The notes under the pieces: generated by a model | Told to the model about the DNA's origin: nothing | The model's database searches: none | Seen by the model: only the letters and a program-made list of their open reading frames with translations | Assembly: GCF_016862975.1 (NCBI RefSeq) | Contig: NZ_BONZ01000083.1 | Location: 32,934 to 96,933, forward strand | Source of the DNA: Rugosimonospora africana | Lineage (GTDB): Bacteria; Actinomycetota; Actinomycetes; Mycobacteriales; Micromonosporaceae | Direction of reading: 5' to 3' | DNA length: 64,000 nt | Shown here: positions 46,521 to 55,881 of the stretch, piece by piece | Position numbering within the stretch: position 1 is the stretch's first letter | How the letters are laid out: each line of letters opens with the position of its first letter | Made by a program: the position numbers and the translations under genes

Positions 46521-47117
46521 GTGGAGATCCGTGGCTATCGGGCGAGCGACGAGGCGGCGGCGTACGCGGTATGTCTCGGCACCGGCGACAACGGCCGCGA
46601 CGCCACCGGCCTGTTCCGCGACCCCGACCTGCTCGGCCACGTCTACGTCGGCCCCTACCTGCGCTTCGCCCCGGAGTTCGCGTCGGTCCTGCACGACGGC
46701 GACACCATAGTGGGGTACGTCCTCGGGGTCGCCGATACCGCCGCGTTCGAGGCGTGGTGCGAGTCGGAGTGGTGGCCGTCGCTGCGCGTCCGCTATCCGC
46801 GCGATGTCCCGGTCAGCGAGCGCGACGACGAGCTGATCCGGGTGATCCACTCGCCGTACCGGATGGATCCGGCGACGGCGGCCGCCGGCTTCCCGGCCCA
46901 CCTGCACATCGATCTGCTGCCGCCGGGCCAGGGGCGGGGCCACGGGCGGGCGATGATGGACCGGGTGCTGGGCCAACTGACGGCGGCCGGCGCGCCAGGC
47001 GTGCACTTGTTCGTGGGGGCCGACAACGAGCGGGCGATCGGCTTCTACCTGGCGCTGGGTTTCACTCGGGCCCTCGACGTCCCGGGCGCCGTCCTGATGA
47101 CGAAGCCCTTGCGCTGA
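46521..47117 (+). CDS. GNAT-family N-acetyltransferase
   Basis: About 198 residues. Motif A of GNAT is HIDLLPPGQGRGHGRAMMDR (acetyl-CoA pyrophosphate loop) and the C-terminal FVGADNERAIGFYLALGF is the motif B region. The N-terminus RGYRASDEAAAYAVCLGTGD resembles O-GlcNAcase-associated acetyltransferase domains. GTG 46521 is preceded by GGGGGAG at very short spacing. Confidence 0.82.
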   Translation: MEIRGYRASDEAAAYAVCLGTGDNGRDATGLFRDPDLLGHVYVGPYLRFAPEFASVLHDGDTIVGYVLGVADTAAFEAWCESEWWPSLRVRYPRDVPVSERDDELIRVIHSPYRMDPATAAAGFPAHLHIDLLPPGQGRGHGRAMMDRVLGQLTAAGAPGVHLFVGADNERAIGFYLALGFTRALDVPGAVLMTKPLR

Positions 47118-47475
47118 CTCTGGCGCGCGCTGGCGGGGCACTCCCAGTGGTCTGCGGCTCGTGACACGCTGGTCGGCGTGGAGCCAGACGGAGCGAGTCG
47201 TGGCCCTGATCGCAGCCCGCCGATTCATATGCGGCCACGGTGAGCCAGGTCTACGACGAGGTGATCGAGGAGACAGCAGTTCGGGCGACGGAGGCTGGCA
47301 GTCTCGGCAAGCCATCGCGGACTCGACGCCGACGGCACCAGCGAGTCCGCCGCTGATAACGCGGACCGCGAATTCCCGCCGGTCCCCGCTGCCTCATCGG
47401 CGAATGTCACCAGGCAATTGTCAGACGGGGCCGCAAGCCCCGCGCCGCCGCTAGCGTCGCGTGATCTTGTTTCCG
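47118..47475. other. Gap without recognised gene
   Basis: About 360 bp between the GNAT gene and the IS630 fragment. Frames here give no recognisable domain and no terminal repeat of the kind at 32.7/33.5 kb was found. Confidence 0.4.
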
Positions 47476-47965
47476 TTACTTGGTGTTGTTCTCGACGAGT
47501 TGTTTGATGCTGGTCTGGACCCAGCGGACCTTGGCGAGGATCTCGTCGGCGGTGGCGGTCCAGGTGAACGGTTCGGCGTCGGCGTTCCAGCGGGCGACGT
47601 AGTCGCGGATGCGGGCGATCAGCGCGTTGACCGAGGTGAACGTGCCGCGACGGATCGACTGGCGGGTGATGACCCCGAACCAGATCTCGATCTGGTTCAA
47701 CCATGAACTGCCGACCGGGGTGAAGTGGAAGGTGACATTCGGGTGGCCCGCGAGCCACGCCTTGACCTCGGGCGTGGTGTGGGTGGACAGGTTGTCCAGC
47801 ACCACGTGAATGTCCTTGCCGGCGTGCAGCTTGACCGCCTGGCGCAGGAAGGCCAGGAACCGGGCGCCGGTGCGGTCGGAGTAGCAGGCGGCGGTCACCT
47901 GGCCGGTGCCCAGTTCCAGGGCGGCGAACAGGTTAGTGATGCCGTGACGCCGGTAGTCATGGGTA
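47476..47965 (-). pseudogene. IS630-family transposase, C-terminal fragment
   Basis: The minus strand reads THDYRRHGITNLFAALELGT, HVVLDNLSTHTTPEVKAWL and VGSSWLNQIEIWFGVITRQS, ending in WTATADEILAKVRWVQTSIK: the DDE core and C-terminus of an IS630 transposase. The N-terminal helix-turn-helix part is missing. The tail is similar to that of the element at 33.1 kb. Its truncated edge abuts the 3' ligase fragment. Confidence 0.8.
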
Positions 47966-47984
47966 TGTCCACCGTCCAGCAGCA

Positions 47985-48284
47985 GGAACTCGGCGGGATG
48001 CTGATCCCACCCGCCGCCTACGATGCGGGACGCAGCACTCCGCATCCGTGGCCGCAGCCGCTGCCGGCGAACTGGTCCCCGGCCAGTTCCACCGGCCACT
48101 ACCGCTGCCGTATCGGCAGGTCCTGCCCGTGCTCGTCGCCGAGGTCCAAGCTGACACCGCATTCGAGTACCAACGGTGGCGCCACCCCGTGCGCTTCATC
48201 CGCGTGAGCGCGGACATGTCTCCGTACGACGTGCCACTCATCGAGCTGTCCTTTCCGGCAGGAAGTCCTCATCCCGAGCGGTGA
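47985..48284 (+). pseudogene. ATP-dependent DNA ligase, C-terminal fragment
   Basis: Reads HPWPQPLPANW in one frame, then after a frameshift near 48085 PLPYRQVLPVLVAEVQADTA and YQRWRHPVRFIRVSADMSPY with DVPLIEL, ending at 48284. This matches the C-terminal OB-fold part of actinomycete ATP-dependent ligases. It probably derives from the same gene as the N-terminal fragment at 45.07 kb. Confidence 0.65.
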
Positions 48285-48810
48285 GAGACAGTTCCGTGAC
48301 GGTAGCGATGCGGGCGATCGTGGCTTCCAGCGACGATGTCTCGGGGATGACGTGCTCGTCGTGGAAGCCCAGCAGGTCCCTCGGGTTGTACCAGGTGCGC
48401 ATGTCGTCCGGGGTGAACTCGGTGGCCTGGGGGCGCTTGGCGTGCCGGCGCAGGGTCTCCTCCAAGGACACGTCGAGGTAGAAGACGTGAGTGGCGCCCC
48501 GATGGGCCCGCCGCAGAGAGGCGATCATCGGTCCATACTTGTCGCTGAAAAGGATGCCTTCCAGCACTGCGTGGTACTGGTTGTCGAGCGCGAACCGCAC
48601 GGTCTGCTCGATGAGCGCCGGCGCGATGCCACCGGGCTTGTCGCGTTCCCTCAGCACGACGCGGCGCAGGTAATCCTGCTCGACGAGGGCACACCCGCGC
48701 CCGTGGCGCCGCTGCAACTGCCGAGCGATGCTGCTCTTGCCAGCGCCCGAGTTACCTCGAATCACGATCAGCATGGTCGACGGAGTACCGATCGGCGAGT
48801 CGTCCGGCAT
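48238..48810 (-). CDS. P-loop kinase (AAA_33 / zeta-like)
   Basis: A 190-residue nucleotide kinase: Walker A IRGNSGAGKSSIARQL, catalytic acid in VEQDYLRR, and a lid-type ETLRRHAKRP. It resembles small-molecule or zeta-toxin-like kinases of actinomycetes; no antitoxin is adjacent. The 3' end overlaps the ligase remnant by 47 bp on the opposite strand. Confidence 0.85.
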   Translation of the reverse strand: MPDDSPIGTPSTMLIVIRGNSGAGKSSIARQLQRRHGRGCALVEQDYLRRVVLRERDKPGGIAPALIEQTVRFALDNQYHAVLEGILFSDKYGPMIASLRRAHRGATHVFYLDVSLEETLRRHAKRPQATEFTPDDMRTWYNPRDLLGFHDEHVIPETSSLEATIARIATVTELSLTARDEDFLPERTAR

Positions 48811-49332
48811 CGCCCCATCGTCTCAGGCAATCCCGGCGGGACGCCGTTGAGACCAACAGTTGGCATTCATCGTGTCGTTGTCCACGCACGGGGTCGACGA
48901 AAGCAGCCAGATACGCGCTGCGCGACAGGGGGCGAACGTTGACTGTGTCGCGAAGCCCCTCGTGATCACTTGCCGCCACGCTCACGATGGCCTGCGCCGC
49001 CGGTTGCTCCCGCCGTCCACCGGGCTCACGGCCCTGGCCGGTCTCGACAGCGCGGTCTACCGCATCCACCGACGAGTCCAGCAGCAGTAATCACAGAATC
49101 CGCCAACTAAACCCGGACGACTCGACCGCGGACCGTCCGAGTGCAGGTGGCGGACCGCTGGCCAGCACGACCCGTATCCGCCACCTCTACTCGGACGGGA
49201 CACGAGCCGTAACACCTTGATTGACTCCACCGCGACGCGGAGCGACGACACTTCCAACCTGTCGACCGCGCTGCCATCTTTTCAATGAAGTCGGCGGCAG
49301 TTCCTGCGCCGGCCAGGGCTGTCGTCTCGTGC
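48811..49332. other. Gap without recognised gene, holding a repeat cluster
   Basis: About 520 bp between the kinase and the phosphatase remnant. No frame shows a domain. The only structure seen is the triple repeat at 49099-49198, described separately. Confidence 0.4.
49099..49198. repeat. Three copies of a 20-22-bp motif, one inverted
   Basis: A motif of the form TCCGCCA..T..AC.CGGACG occurs at 49099-49120 (direct), 49133-49154 (inverted) and 49177-49198 (direct). The last two form a 22-bp hairpin with 20 matched positions and a 22-bp loop. They match no terminal repeat seen elsewhere in the window. Confidence 0.6.
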
Positions 49333-49513
49333 CTAGATGGCGGTGAATCGTGCGATGACCGGGGCGTGGTCCGGCACGGTGGCGGGTCGCCGGGTGTCCG
49401 TGGAGGCGGTGATGGAGCCGATGTCGTCGACCAGGCTGTCCACGCTGGCAAGTCGTAGCCGCAGGTCCTGGGAGACCAGGATGTGGTCGATGAGTTCGGT
49501 CTTGACCGCAACG
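49333..49513 (-). pseudogene. Endonuclease/exonuclease/phosphatase-family C-terminal fragment
   Basis: The minus strand encodes LIDHILVSQDLRLRLASVDS followed by RRPATVPDHAPVIARFTAI and a TAG stop. The IDHIL and SDHxPV-like (PDHAPV) motifs are those at the end of endonuclease/exonuclease/phosphatase proteins. Only about 58 codons remain; the catalytic N-terminus is absent. Confidence 0.7.
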
Positions 49514-49664
49514 ACATCGACGGCTTATCGACGGCTTATCCGTCGCCGTGGTCTTTGCGATCAAACCTCGCCTGCCAGCTGCACCGGTCGGTTGAGATGC
49601 ATGTTGTCGCAGGGCTCCCGTACCTTTTCAGGAAGTGGTTGGCGGAGCGGGAGGAGCGCCCTCG

Positions 49665-50525
49665 GTGATTGATGAGACGGACACAGGCGGGCAGCGGCCT
49701 GTGCTTCGTCGGGTGCCGACAGACATGTTCGCCTTCACAGTCACCGACCGCGCTGACCTGCACAGCGCGGTGATGCAGGTGCTGGGTGAGGCCAACGAAC
49801 GGCTGGCCTCCGCGTTGACCTTCGATGAGATTCTGGCGGGACTGCGCGACGTCGGTTGGTTCGAGCCGGTCGCTGACGCGAATCTGGACTACACCCTGGG
49901 GGCCCTGCACAAGTACGGCCTTGTCGAACGGACCCAGAACCACAGCGCCCACTACGCCTCGGCCGATGAGTACGAACGGCGCAATCTGCACTATTCGCTC
50001 AGCCGGAAAGGTGAGGCCGCCTATGAAGGCGTGCAGTACACGCTGCAGTTCCTCGCCTGCAGCGGCGCGCTGCAGACCGCGGTCCTGGACGCGATCACCG
50101 ACCGGCTCGGCGAACTGCACGAGCTGCTGGGCGTCGACGGTGGCGACCGGCGTATCTACACCGCGCTGGCCGAGCTCGAAGGCCACCTGCAGGGGCTGCA
50201 GGCCAACACCAAGCAGTTCAACGCACAGTTGCAGCGCCTGCTGCGCGACGAGGGCGCCGACCTGGCCACCTTCCAGGAGGTCAAGCAGGCCACCATCGCC
50301 TACGTGACGGAGTTCGTCACCGACCTCGACCAACGGCAGCAGATCATCGCCGCGGCGATCAAGCGCGTCGAGGAGCGCGGGGTCACGGTCCTGCATCACC
50401 GTGCGCTGCACGGCGCCGACCCTGCCCAGCCTGCCCGGGCAGTCCGACCCGGCGCCGCGGTGGTTGGAGCAGCGGGCGGCGCGGTGGCAGGGGCTGCAGG
50501 CATGGTTCCGCCCGGCCGACGGCGC
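49665..50525 (+). pseudogene. DUF2397 (TIGR02677) protein, Wadjet-type JetA remnant, truncated and frameshifted
   Basis: GTG 49665 follows a GGGAGGAG site. The product matches the N-terminal half of DUF2397/TIGR02677 proteins: MFAFTVTDRADLHSAVMQV, LTFDEILAGLRDVGWFEPV and NTKQFNAQLQRLL. After LHHRALHGAD (near 50420) one extra base shifts the frame, and the family sequence continues as LPSLPGQSDPAPRWLEQRAA and WFRPADGA. It then ends abruptly near 50525, where a broken gene begins on the other strand. Intact members are about 500 residues. In Wadjet plasmid-defence loci this gene precedes DUF2398, an SMC-like ATPase and DUF2399; none of those is present here. Confidence 0.8.
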
Positions 50526-50529
50526 ACGA

Positions 50530-51863
50530 GCGCGCGCGGGCGGCGGCGTGCGCACCCGCCCCGGCCAGTCCCAGCCCAGCGTCGGGCAGCGGGGTGGGCA
50601 GTCCGCTCAGCTGGGAACCATCGTGGCCCCTCGGTGGCCGCGCCGGGCCGCCGGGCGGTGTGTGGTGGGCATCGGCGGGCTCCGGCGGGTGGGGGGACCT
50701 CACGAGCGGTGCGGGTGCGTGCTGGCGCAGGCCGCGGCGCAGATGGGTGATCGCCGGCGGCAGGGGCCGCAGGTCCGGCTCGTCGTCGGCCGGGTCGGTC
50801 AGCGGGCCCGGGGTGTAACGGTGTCGCCGCCGCAGCCAGACCAGCGACGCGGCGGCGGTCAGGGCGGTGGCCAACCCCAGGGGCACCCAGCCGCCGCCGG
50901 GTAGCTGCACGCCCTGATGACGGGTCGGCTCCGGGCGCGAAGCTGCGGTCCCGTGGGCGGTGGGGCTGCGGCCCTCTCGCCTCGACTGTTCGGGGACGGG
51001 GTGCGCAAGGCGTGCGCCGTCGGCGAACCGGTGCCGGCAGGCGGCGGGGAGCCGGTTGTTGCGGAGTGCGGTGAGGAGAGGGCCGACGGGCTCGCGGCGT
51101 GGTGCGTCGGCGGTGGTGGCGTGGCGTTGCCGGGCACGCGCGCGCCGGCCGGCAGGGTCAGCGACCAGCCGGGCTCGATGTGGTCGCCGCCGCGCATCCG
51201 GCCGTGCCGGTCGTAGCGCTCCCGGTTCAGATGGTAGATCTCGGCCCACCGCTCGGGGTTGCCCAGCTGGTGTTTGGCGATGCTCCACAGCGTGTCACCC
51301 TGGCGGACGGTGTAACTGGCGGCCCGGCCGTTGCCCTGAGCGGCCGAAGCGGTGGGGGAGCCGGCGGCGGGGCCGGTGACCGCGGTGGCTCGTGACGGTG
51401 CCGGGTCGGTGACCGCGCCGGTGACGGGCCAGTGGGCCACGGGGCCGGACGGGGGACGCTGCCCCGGATCGGTCTGGGTCAGGCCGACGTGAGCAGCCGG
51501 TGGGGCGGCGCTTGCCGCGGCACCGGCACCGCTGACGGCGACCGTGCCGAGTACCGCCGCGGCCAGGCTCTGCACCGGACCCGGCAGCCGCATCCGCGGC
51601 AACCGCCGACAGAACCTGGTCACCCGCCGGTACAGGGCGCTGATGGCGGTCAACGCCAGCAGTCCCCACAGCAGCCAGCCGAGCAGCACCGCCCCGGTGA
51701 TGACGGTGGTGCGGGTCAGCGGCTCGGCGACGAACCCGGCGATCTGATCATTGCTGGGCAGGTGCCGGGGCAGCGTGGGCCCCCCGGGCGTGTGCAGCAG
51801 ACCGACCAGCAGCAGGCCGGGCCACCACCACTGGGTCGCAGTTTGTGCCGCGCGGCGCATCAC
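50530..51863 (-). pseudogene. LysM-domain membrane protein, BTAD-regulator type, truncated and frameshifted
   Basis: Starts at GTG/ATG 51863/51860 behind GGGGAG. Two N-terminal spans (WWWPGLLLVGLLHTP; AVLLGWLLWGLLALTAISAL), then an Ala/Pro-rich stretch and a LysM domain (YTVRQGDTLWSIAKHQLGNP, then AEIYHLNRERYDRHGRM). Frame A stops at 50859, but the expected next span and basic patch (GLATALTAAASLVWLRRRHR) lie in another frame, so a frameshift occurred near 50930. Family sequence ends near 50530 (GLGLAGAGAHAAARA) against the Wadjet remnant. Intact proteins of this type exceed 900 residues. Confidence 0.7.
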
Positions 51864-52059
51864 GGTCTCCCCTCAGCCCTCCAACCGCGCACGCCGTCCG
51901 CCGGCAGGCGATGCCGGCTCTGGCGAGCTGATTGGGTCACTCCCTCGCCGTTGACGGGGCCGCCATCGGCGAGCGGATATCGAGGTTCTTGACGTTATTC
52001 CTCGACTGATGGCAGCGGGAGGGGCAAAGGCCGGTGACGATGTCACAGAACCTCACACA

Positions 52060-52350
52060 CCAGGTCAATCGCTTGATCAGGAGCAGTCCTGTTCACCCGT
52101 CGCCCAGGCGGCGAAGTAGTTGTAGACCGTCGAGCAGGGCGGGAAGTCCATCGGCAGGGCCCGCCACTTGATGCCGTTGTCGACCAGGTAGAAGATCGCG
52201 TCCGCGATCGCTCGCCGGCAGTGCGTCTCCCGCCGGCCGCTCTGCCCGCGCAGCCGGGCCGGGTCCGGGAGCAAGGGGGTCGATGACCGCGCATTGGGCG
52301 TCGGTCGTGTCCGACGGGTATCGCCAAACTCGACGCGTGGATCGGTGGAA
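52060..52350 (-). pseudogene. IS5-type transposase N-terminal remnant
   Basis: The minus strand reads RRVWRYPSDTTDAQCAVIDP-like sequence in one frame, then PDPARLRGQSGRRETHCRRA, IADAIFYLVDNGIKWRALPM and FPPCSTVYNYFAAW in another. This is the conserved start of IS5-group transposases (DUF4096 region). The DDE part is missing and at least one frameshift is present. The 200 bp between 51864 and 52060 hold nothing recognised. Confidence 0.7.
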
Positions 52351-52604
52351 TGAGGCAAGACGACAACACGGCGCACTGCGAGCGGTATCGCCCGGTGCGA
52401 TCGGGCACGATAGCAACGGAACTCCTGGTGGAAACGGTGCTTCAGCACCGCTCGATCTACCAGGAGTTCCTCCATGCCCTTCGCCGACATGCCCGCTGAT
52501 AGCGGTCAGTTGGACTTGCCCGCTGGCGCCAACTGGCGGGGAGATAAGCGGCCACCAGTGATGACCGGTTGGTGAACGTCTTGGACCCGTTTCCGGGAAG
52601 TAGC

Positions 52605-53231
52605 GTGGTCCCCGTGACGGTGGGCAGGTACAGCGCGTCTGACATCCAGGTCATCGAGTTCGACGAGTCCGTCCGGACGCGACCCACTATGTACTTCGGA
52701 GCAGGTCGAGGCAGTCCCGACCTTGCCACACGAGTGCTGGAGGGTGTGCTGGCACACGCGCTCCATCCGGCGGCCCGGGTCGCTGCGGTGCACACCCTGC
52801 AGGTGAAAACGGAGATTATCGGTGATCTCGCCTTTGTGGTCAGCGACGATCGAGCCGATGCTTTGGACGATCCCGGCGTGCGCCTGGGCTACTACGGCTC
52901 GATGCTCGGTCCCGCCCGATGGGTCAGCGCCGCAGCGGCCGCCCTGAGTTCACGCACGGTCGCTGAAGTATGGCGAGACGGAATCGGCCTACGCCAGGAA
53001 CTCGCCGGGCTACGCCCCATCTCGGAGCCTCGGAACTTCGTCCCCGAGGCAGAAGCGGGGACGCGTGTGTCCTTCGACCTAGACAACGCCTACTTCAGGC
53101 GGGGCATCGCCGCGAACTTGGCGTCGCTGGACCTGCACGGTCCGCACTGCAGTGATGTCGCCGGGCCTGGGCAGGTCACCCTCGTCGACCTACGGGACCG
53201 AGGCAATCCGACTACCAGCCTCTATCGATGA
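52605..53231 (+). CDS. GyrB-like GHKL-fold protein of unknown role
   Basis: About 208 residues. The N-terminus (IQVIEFDESVRTRPTMYFGA) mimics the start of DNA gyrase B (VRKRPGMYIG), followed by TRVLEGVLAHAL at the position of the ATPase helix (VYEVVDNSIDEA). The Glu/Asn catalytic residues of true gyrase are not clearly conserved, so ATPase activity is doubtful. Small GyrB-like proteins of this kind are scattered in actinomycete genomes. The start is GTG 52605 or 52614. Confidence 0.55.
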   Translation: MVPVTVGRYSASDIQVIEFDESVRTRPTMYFGAGRGSPDLATRVLEGVLAHALHPAARVAAVHTLQVKTEIIGDLAFVVSDDRADALDDPGVRLGYYGSMLGPARWVSAAAAALSSRTVAEVWRDGIGLRQELAGLRPISEPRNFVPEAEAGTRVSFDLDNAYFRRGIAANLASLDLHGPHCSDVAGPGQVTLVDLRDRGNPTTSLYR

Positions 53232-53395
53232 CGCTCTGCCATCGCAGCGCTGGCGGCCCGATGACCGGGTCGCCAGAACGCGGCGTCGAACAACGCGGTC
53301 CCCGATTCCCGCCTCAGCAGTACTGCTGCTTCCCAAGCGATCACAGAAGGTGCCATGTCAAGGGCGTCACGAGATCAATGACCACGCCGGATCCT

Positions 53396-53578
53396 TCACA
53401 TGAGCATCGCCCAGACGCCGAAGCCGCTACCGGAATTTTGTGTAACGACGCCGACCGCCGAGCCGAAGAACAGCGCCCGAGCGCAGTCCGGACAGACCTT
53501 CCGCCCAGTGACGGTCGATTCGAACTCAGCCCGAACAACGCGTCCGCAGTCAGGACACCTTCTGCCGGACAGAGCCAT
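53396..53578 (-). CDS. Small zinc-ribbon protein
   Basis: A 60-residue protein with two Cys pairs, CPDCGRVV and CPDCARAL, spaced 21 residues apart as in zinc ribbons, followed by a Gly-rich moderately hydrophobic tail (FFGSAVGVVTQNSGSGFGVW). No operon partner is visible. The regularity of the motif argues for a real gene; function unknown. Confidence 0.5.
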   Translation of the reverse strand: MALSGRRCPDCGRVVRAEFESTVTGRKVCPDCARALFFGSAVGVVTQNSGSGFGVWAMLM

Positions 53579-53913
53579 CGATCTTCCTCGCCTCCGTTTC
53601 GACAGGCACAGACCGCTTGAGCCAACGTCGTCATGTCACCTCGCTCGGCCGATCGCTGCCGTCGACCCACACTTCGTGAAGCCGGGTTCTGGCTCGGGTC
53701 CAGGTGGAGCGCCCGCCGGACGTACGATCTGCACCCGGGGCCAGGTTCGGGCCTGGCCTCGCCTGGTTCGACGATGGGTGGGATGGCAGCCTATCCCGAG
53801 CGCTCCCGCCGGACGCTTGGTGCTCTGAGCCCTGATCGACGCCGGCTGGCAGGGAGCGAAGCGTCCGGTGTCGGCGGGAGCCCCGTCCGGGCCACGACGG
53901 ACGTACGCACCAT
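53579..53913. other. Gap without recognised gene
   Basis: About 335 bp between the zinc-ribbon and membrane-protein genes, both transcribed leftward. Frames on both strands are Arg/Pro-rich shadows; nothing recognised. Confidence 0.35.
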
Positions 53914-54495
53914 CTAGAGTCTTGATCTCGCATGCGTTCGCCGCGTAACACGTCGGGCGATCCATGACATTATTGGTAATAGTGTGTACCAGACCCAAAG
54001 GGCAGCAGCCCCGATTTCAGCCAGAATCAGTACGAGGATAACCAGCCAGTCCCAACCGCCTCCAGGCGGGTACACGAGCTGTTTGTCGCCGGTGTCGAGA
54101 GCTGGGACCGGTTGACCAATGTGGTCTACGTGGCCGCCGCTGGCGTAGCCGACGTCGATGCGTTGCGCTGTTCCGTCGTGGGACATGAAGTCGCCGTGCC
54201 AGAAGCAGTGCTTGTTGCATTCCACTCGCGTCGCGGTGAATGTGCCGTGGATGCTGCTACCCCAACGCGCCTGCCAAGACGGCGGAGCGTCTGCGATCAT
54301 GACGGGCAGCGTGGCGACTACGAAGAGCGGTAGCCCGATGCGCCATAGCACCCACTTCGCGAACCAGTCGCTGGCTAGTTGAGCCTGCGCGCGGACTGTC
54401 CGTGCACCCGGCGTCGCGTGAGCATCTGGGGATTGACGAGGGCGGCGGCCGCGCCGTGCTCGGCGTGCATCCTTCACGGCGCGACAGTAGACCAC
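53914..54495 (-). CDS. Membrane protein with two spans
   Basis: A 193-residue protein with a basic N-terminus (ARRARRGRRPRQS), a first span (WRIGLPLFVVATLPVMI), an extracytoplasmic loop with CNKHCFWHGDF (two close Cys) and a second span (WLVILVLILAEIGAAALWVW), ending in Arg-rich sequence. Topology resembles actinomycete membrane proteins of unknown role. A GTG at 54477 is an alternative start. Confidence 0.65.
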   Translation of the reverse strand: MVYCRAVKDARRARRGRRPRQSPDAHATPGARTVRAQAQLASDWFAKWVLWRIGLPLFVVATLPVMIADAPPSWQARWGSSIHGTFTATRVECNKHCFWHGDFMSHDGTAQRIDVGYASGGHVDHIGQPVPALDTGDKQLVYPPGGGWDWLVILVLILAEIGAAALWVWYTLLPIMSWIARRVTRRTHARSRL

Positions 54496-54689
54496 GCCCT
54501 CAACGCAAGAGACGTCCGCGACCTGTGGCAGTAGTTGTTGCCCTTGACCCGGATCAGGCCGTCGCGGTGCGGGGCTGCCGCGCTTCGGGCGGCGCCTTGG
54601 TCCAGATCTGAACTATTCGTCAGTGCGGCGCCTCAAGCATCGGCGCCAACGCTCAACGCGGACGCACGCGACTGGTGTGGCGGGCAGCT

Positions 54690-54870
54690 GCTCCAGCGGC
54701 AGGACGATACTCCTGCGGCCGTCGCCCGGCGTCTGAGCGGTTATCGCGAACGCAGCAGTCCAGTCTTGGCACACTATCGCGCAGCGGGCCGTCTGATCAG
54801 CACCGACGCCACCCGCACTGCCGAGCACGTCGCCGCTGACCTGGCCCGCCGAATCGAGCGGCGCAGCTAC
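54690..54870 (+). pseudogene. Adenylate kinase, C-terminal fragment
   Basis: Translation LQRQDDTPAAVARRLSGYRE, then SPVLAHYRAAGRLISTDATR and EHVAADLARRIE matches the C-terminal third of adenylate kinases (DDTPEVVRxRL..Y...T.PxxxxY...G.L..xD). The P-loop half is absent. The flanking 54496-54689 and 54871-55117 show nothing recognisable. Confidence 0.6.
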
Positions 54871-55117
54871 GCACACAAGCTTCGATCAGCCAGGTGGTCG
54901 GCCAATACAGGTACGATGCACTGAAAATCTCCTGGGCCACCTGTCCCACCACCAGGTGAGACGGAGACGGGCGGTCTCGATTGACGCTGACACCTGGTCG
55001 GCCTGGTTCTCGTTCCGCCTGCGAATTCAGGCTGTCTGGGAGCGGGTGTGACTTGTGGTGGGGCGTCATGGAGCAACGGTTTACCAGGCTCGTTACCGAG
55101 CGGGGGGACGTCCGATA

Positions 55118-55588
55118 ATGGATGAGGATTGGCAGGTCAACGGACTGCCGTTGCCCGATCTGCTCGTCCGCCTGCTCAAGTCTGGCCGGTGGCAGCAGCC
55201 GGGCGACGAAGCGCTTCGTCAGCTGATCCCCTGGTTCCACGACCCGTTGGACTTCATGCTCACCCTTGACGAGTTGCGCCTACACAACCGTCTGATCGCC
55301 GAGTCCGCCGACACGATGCGCTTCTTCTGCGTAGGTCGCGGCAGTGCCGCGCAGCCGATAGCCATGCCATGGCTCGACCTCGACCAGGCCGTCTACATCG
55401 CCATATGCCGCTACGCCGGGGACGACATTGCGTTGGCCCTGGACTATCGCAGCAGCTCGACGGACCCCCGCGTGCTCGCCACCGACACCGTCACGCTGTC
55501 TCGCCAGCAGGTGTCCTGGCGGCAGGTCACACCGACTCTCAGCGAGTTCGTCGATGCCCTGCACCTGCGCCAACCTAACGGCACGTGA
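55118..55588 (+). CDS. Hypothetical conserved actinomycete protein
   Basis: A 156-residue protein (MDEDWQVNGLPLPDLLVRLL; ESADTMRFFCVGRG; MPWLDLDQAVYIAICR; GDDIALALDYRSSSTDPRVL). The ATG at 55118 follows a GGGGGG stretch. The pattern of a predicted fold with ALDYR and a DP..V..D tail resembles SMI1/KNR4-like (SUKH) proteins, but this is not certain. No partner toxin is visible. Confidence 0.6.
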   Translation: MDEDWQVNGLPLPDLLVRLLKSGRWQQPGDEALRQLIPWFHDPLDFMLTLDELRLHNRLIAESADTMRFFCVGRGSAAQPIAMPWLDLDQAVYIAICRYAGDDIALALDYRSSSTDPRVLATDTVTLSRQQVSWRQVTPTLSEFVDALHLRQPNGT

Positions 55589-55881
55589 TAAAAGCACCAA
55601 TCAAACTGAGCATGACCTGGGCATAACGCGTCAGGCGGCGCCGATCCGTGACGCATGATCCGAGTCAAGGCACGCCGGCATGCTGGCTGTCCGGCTCGCG
55701 ACCTGCGTGACAGAGCGTTATGGGTAGCTGAGTGACGCCTCCGGCTGGGGGTCACCTGTCGCCGCTCCCGGCGCCTCGGGGTTACGACATCGTCGATCCG
55801 GAGGCGCGTGGCGCGCCGGCCGAGTCGCCCCGGTTGATCGTTGTGGCTACTCTGACGGCCGGCCCAAGCGGTGAGGGTGGC

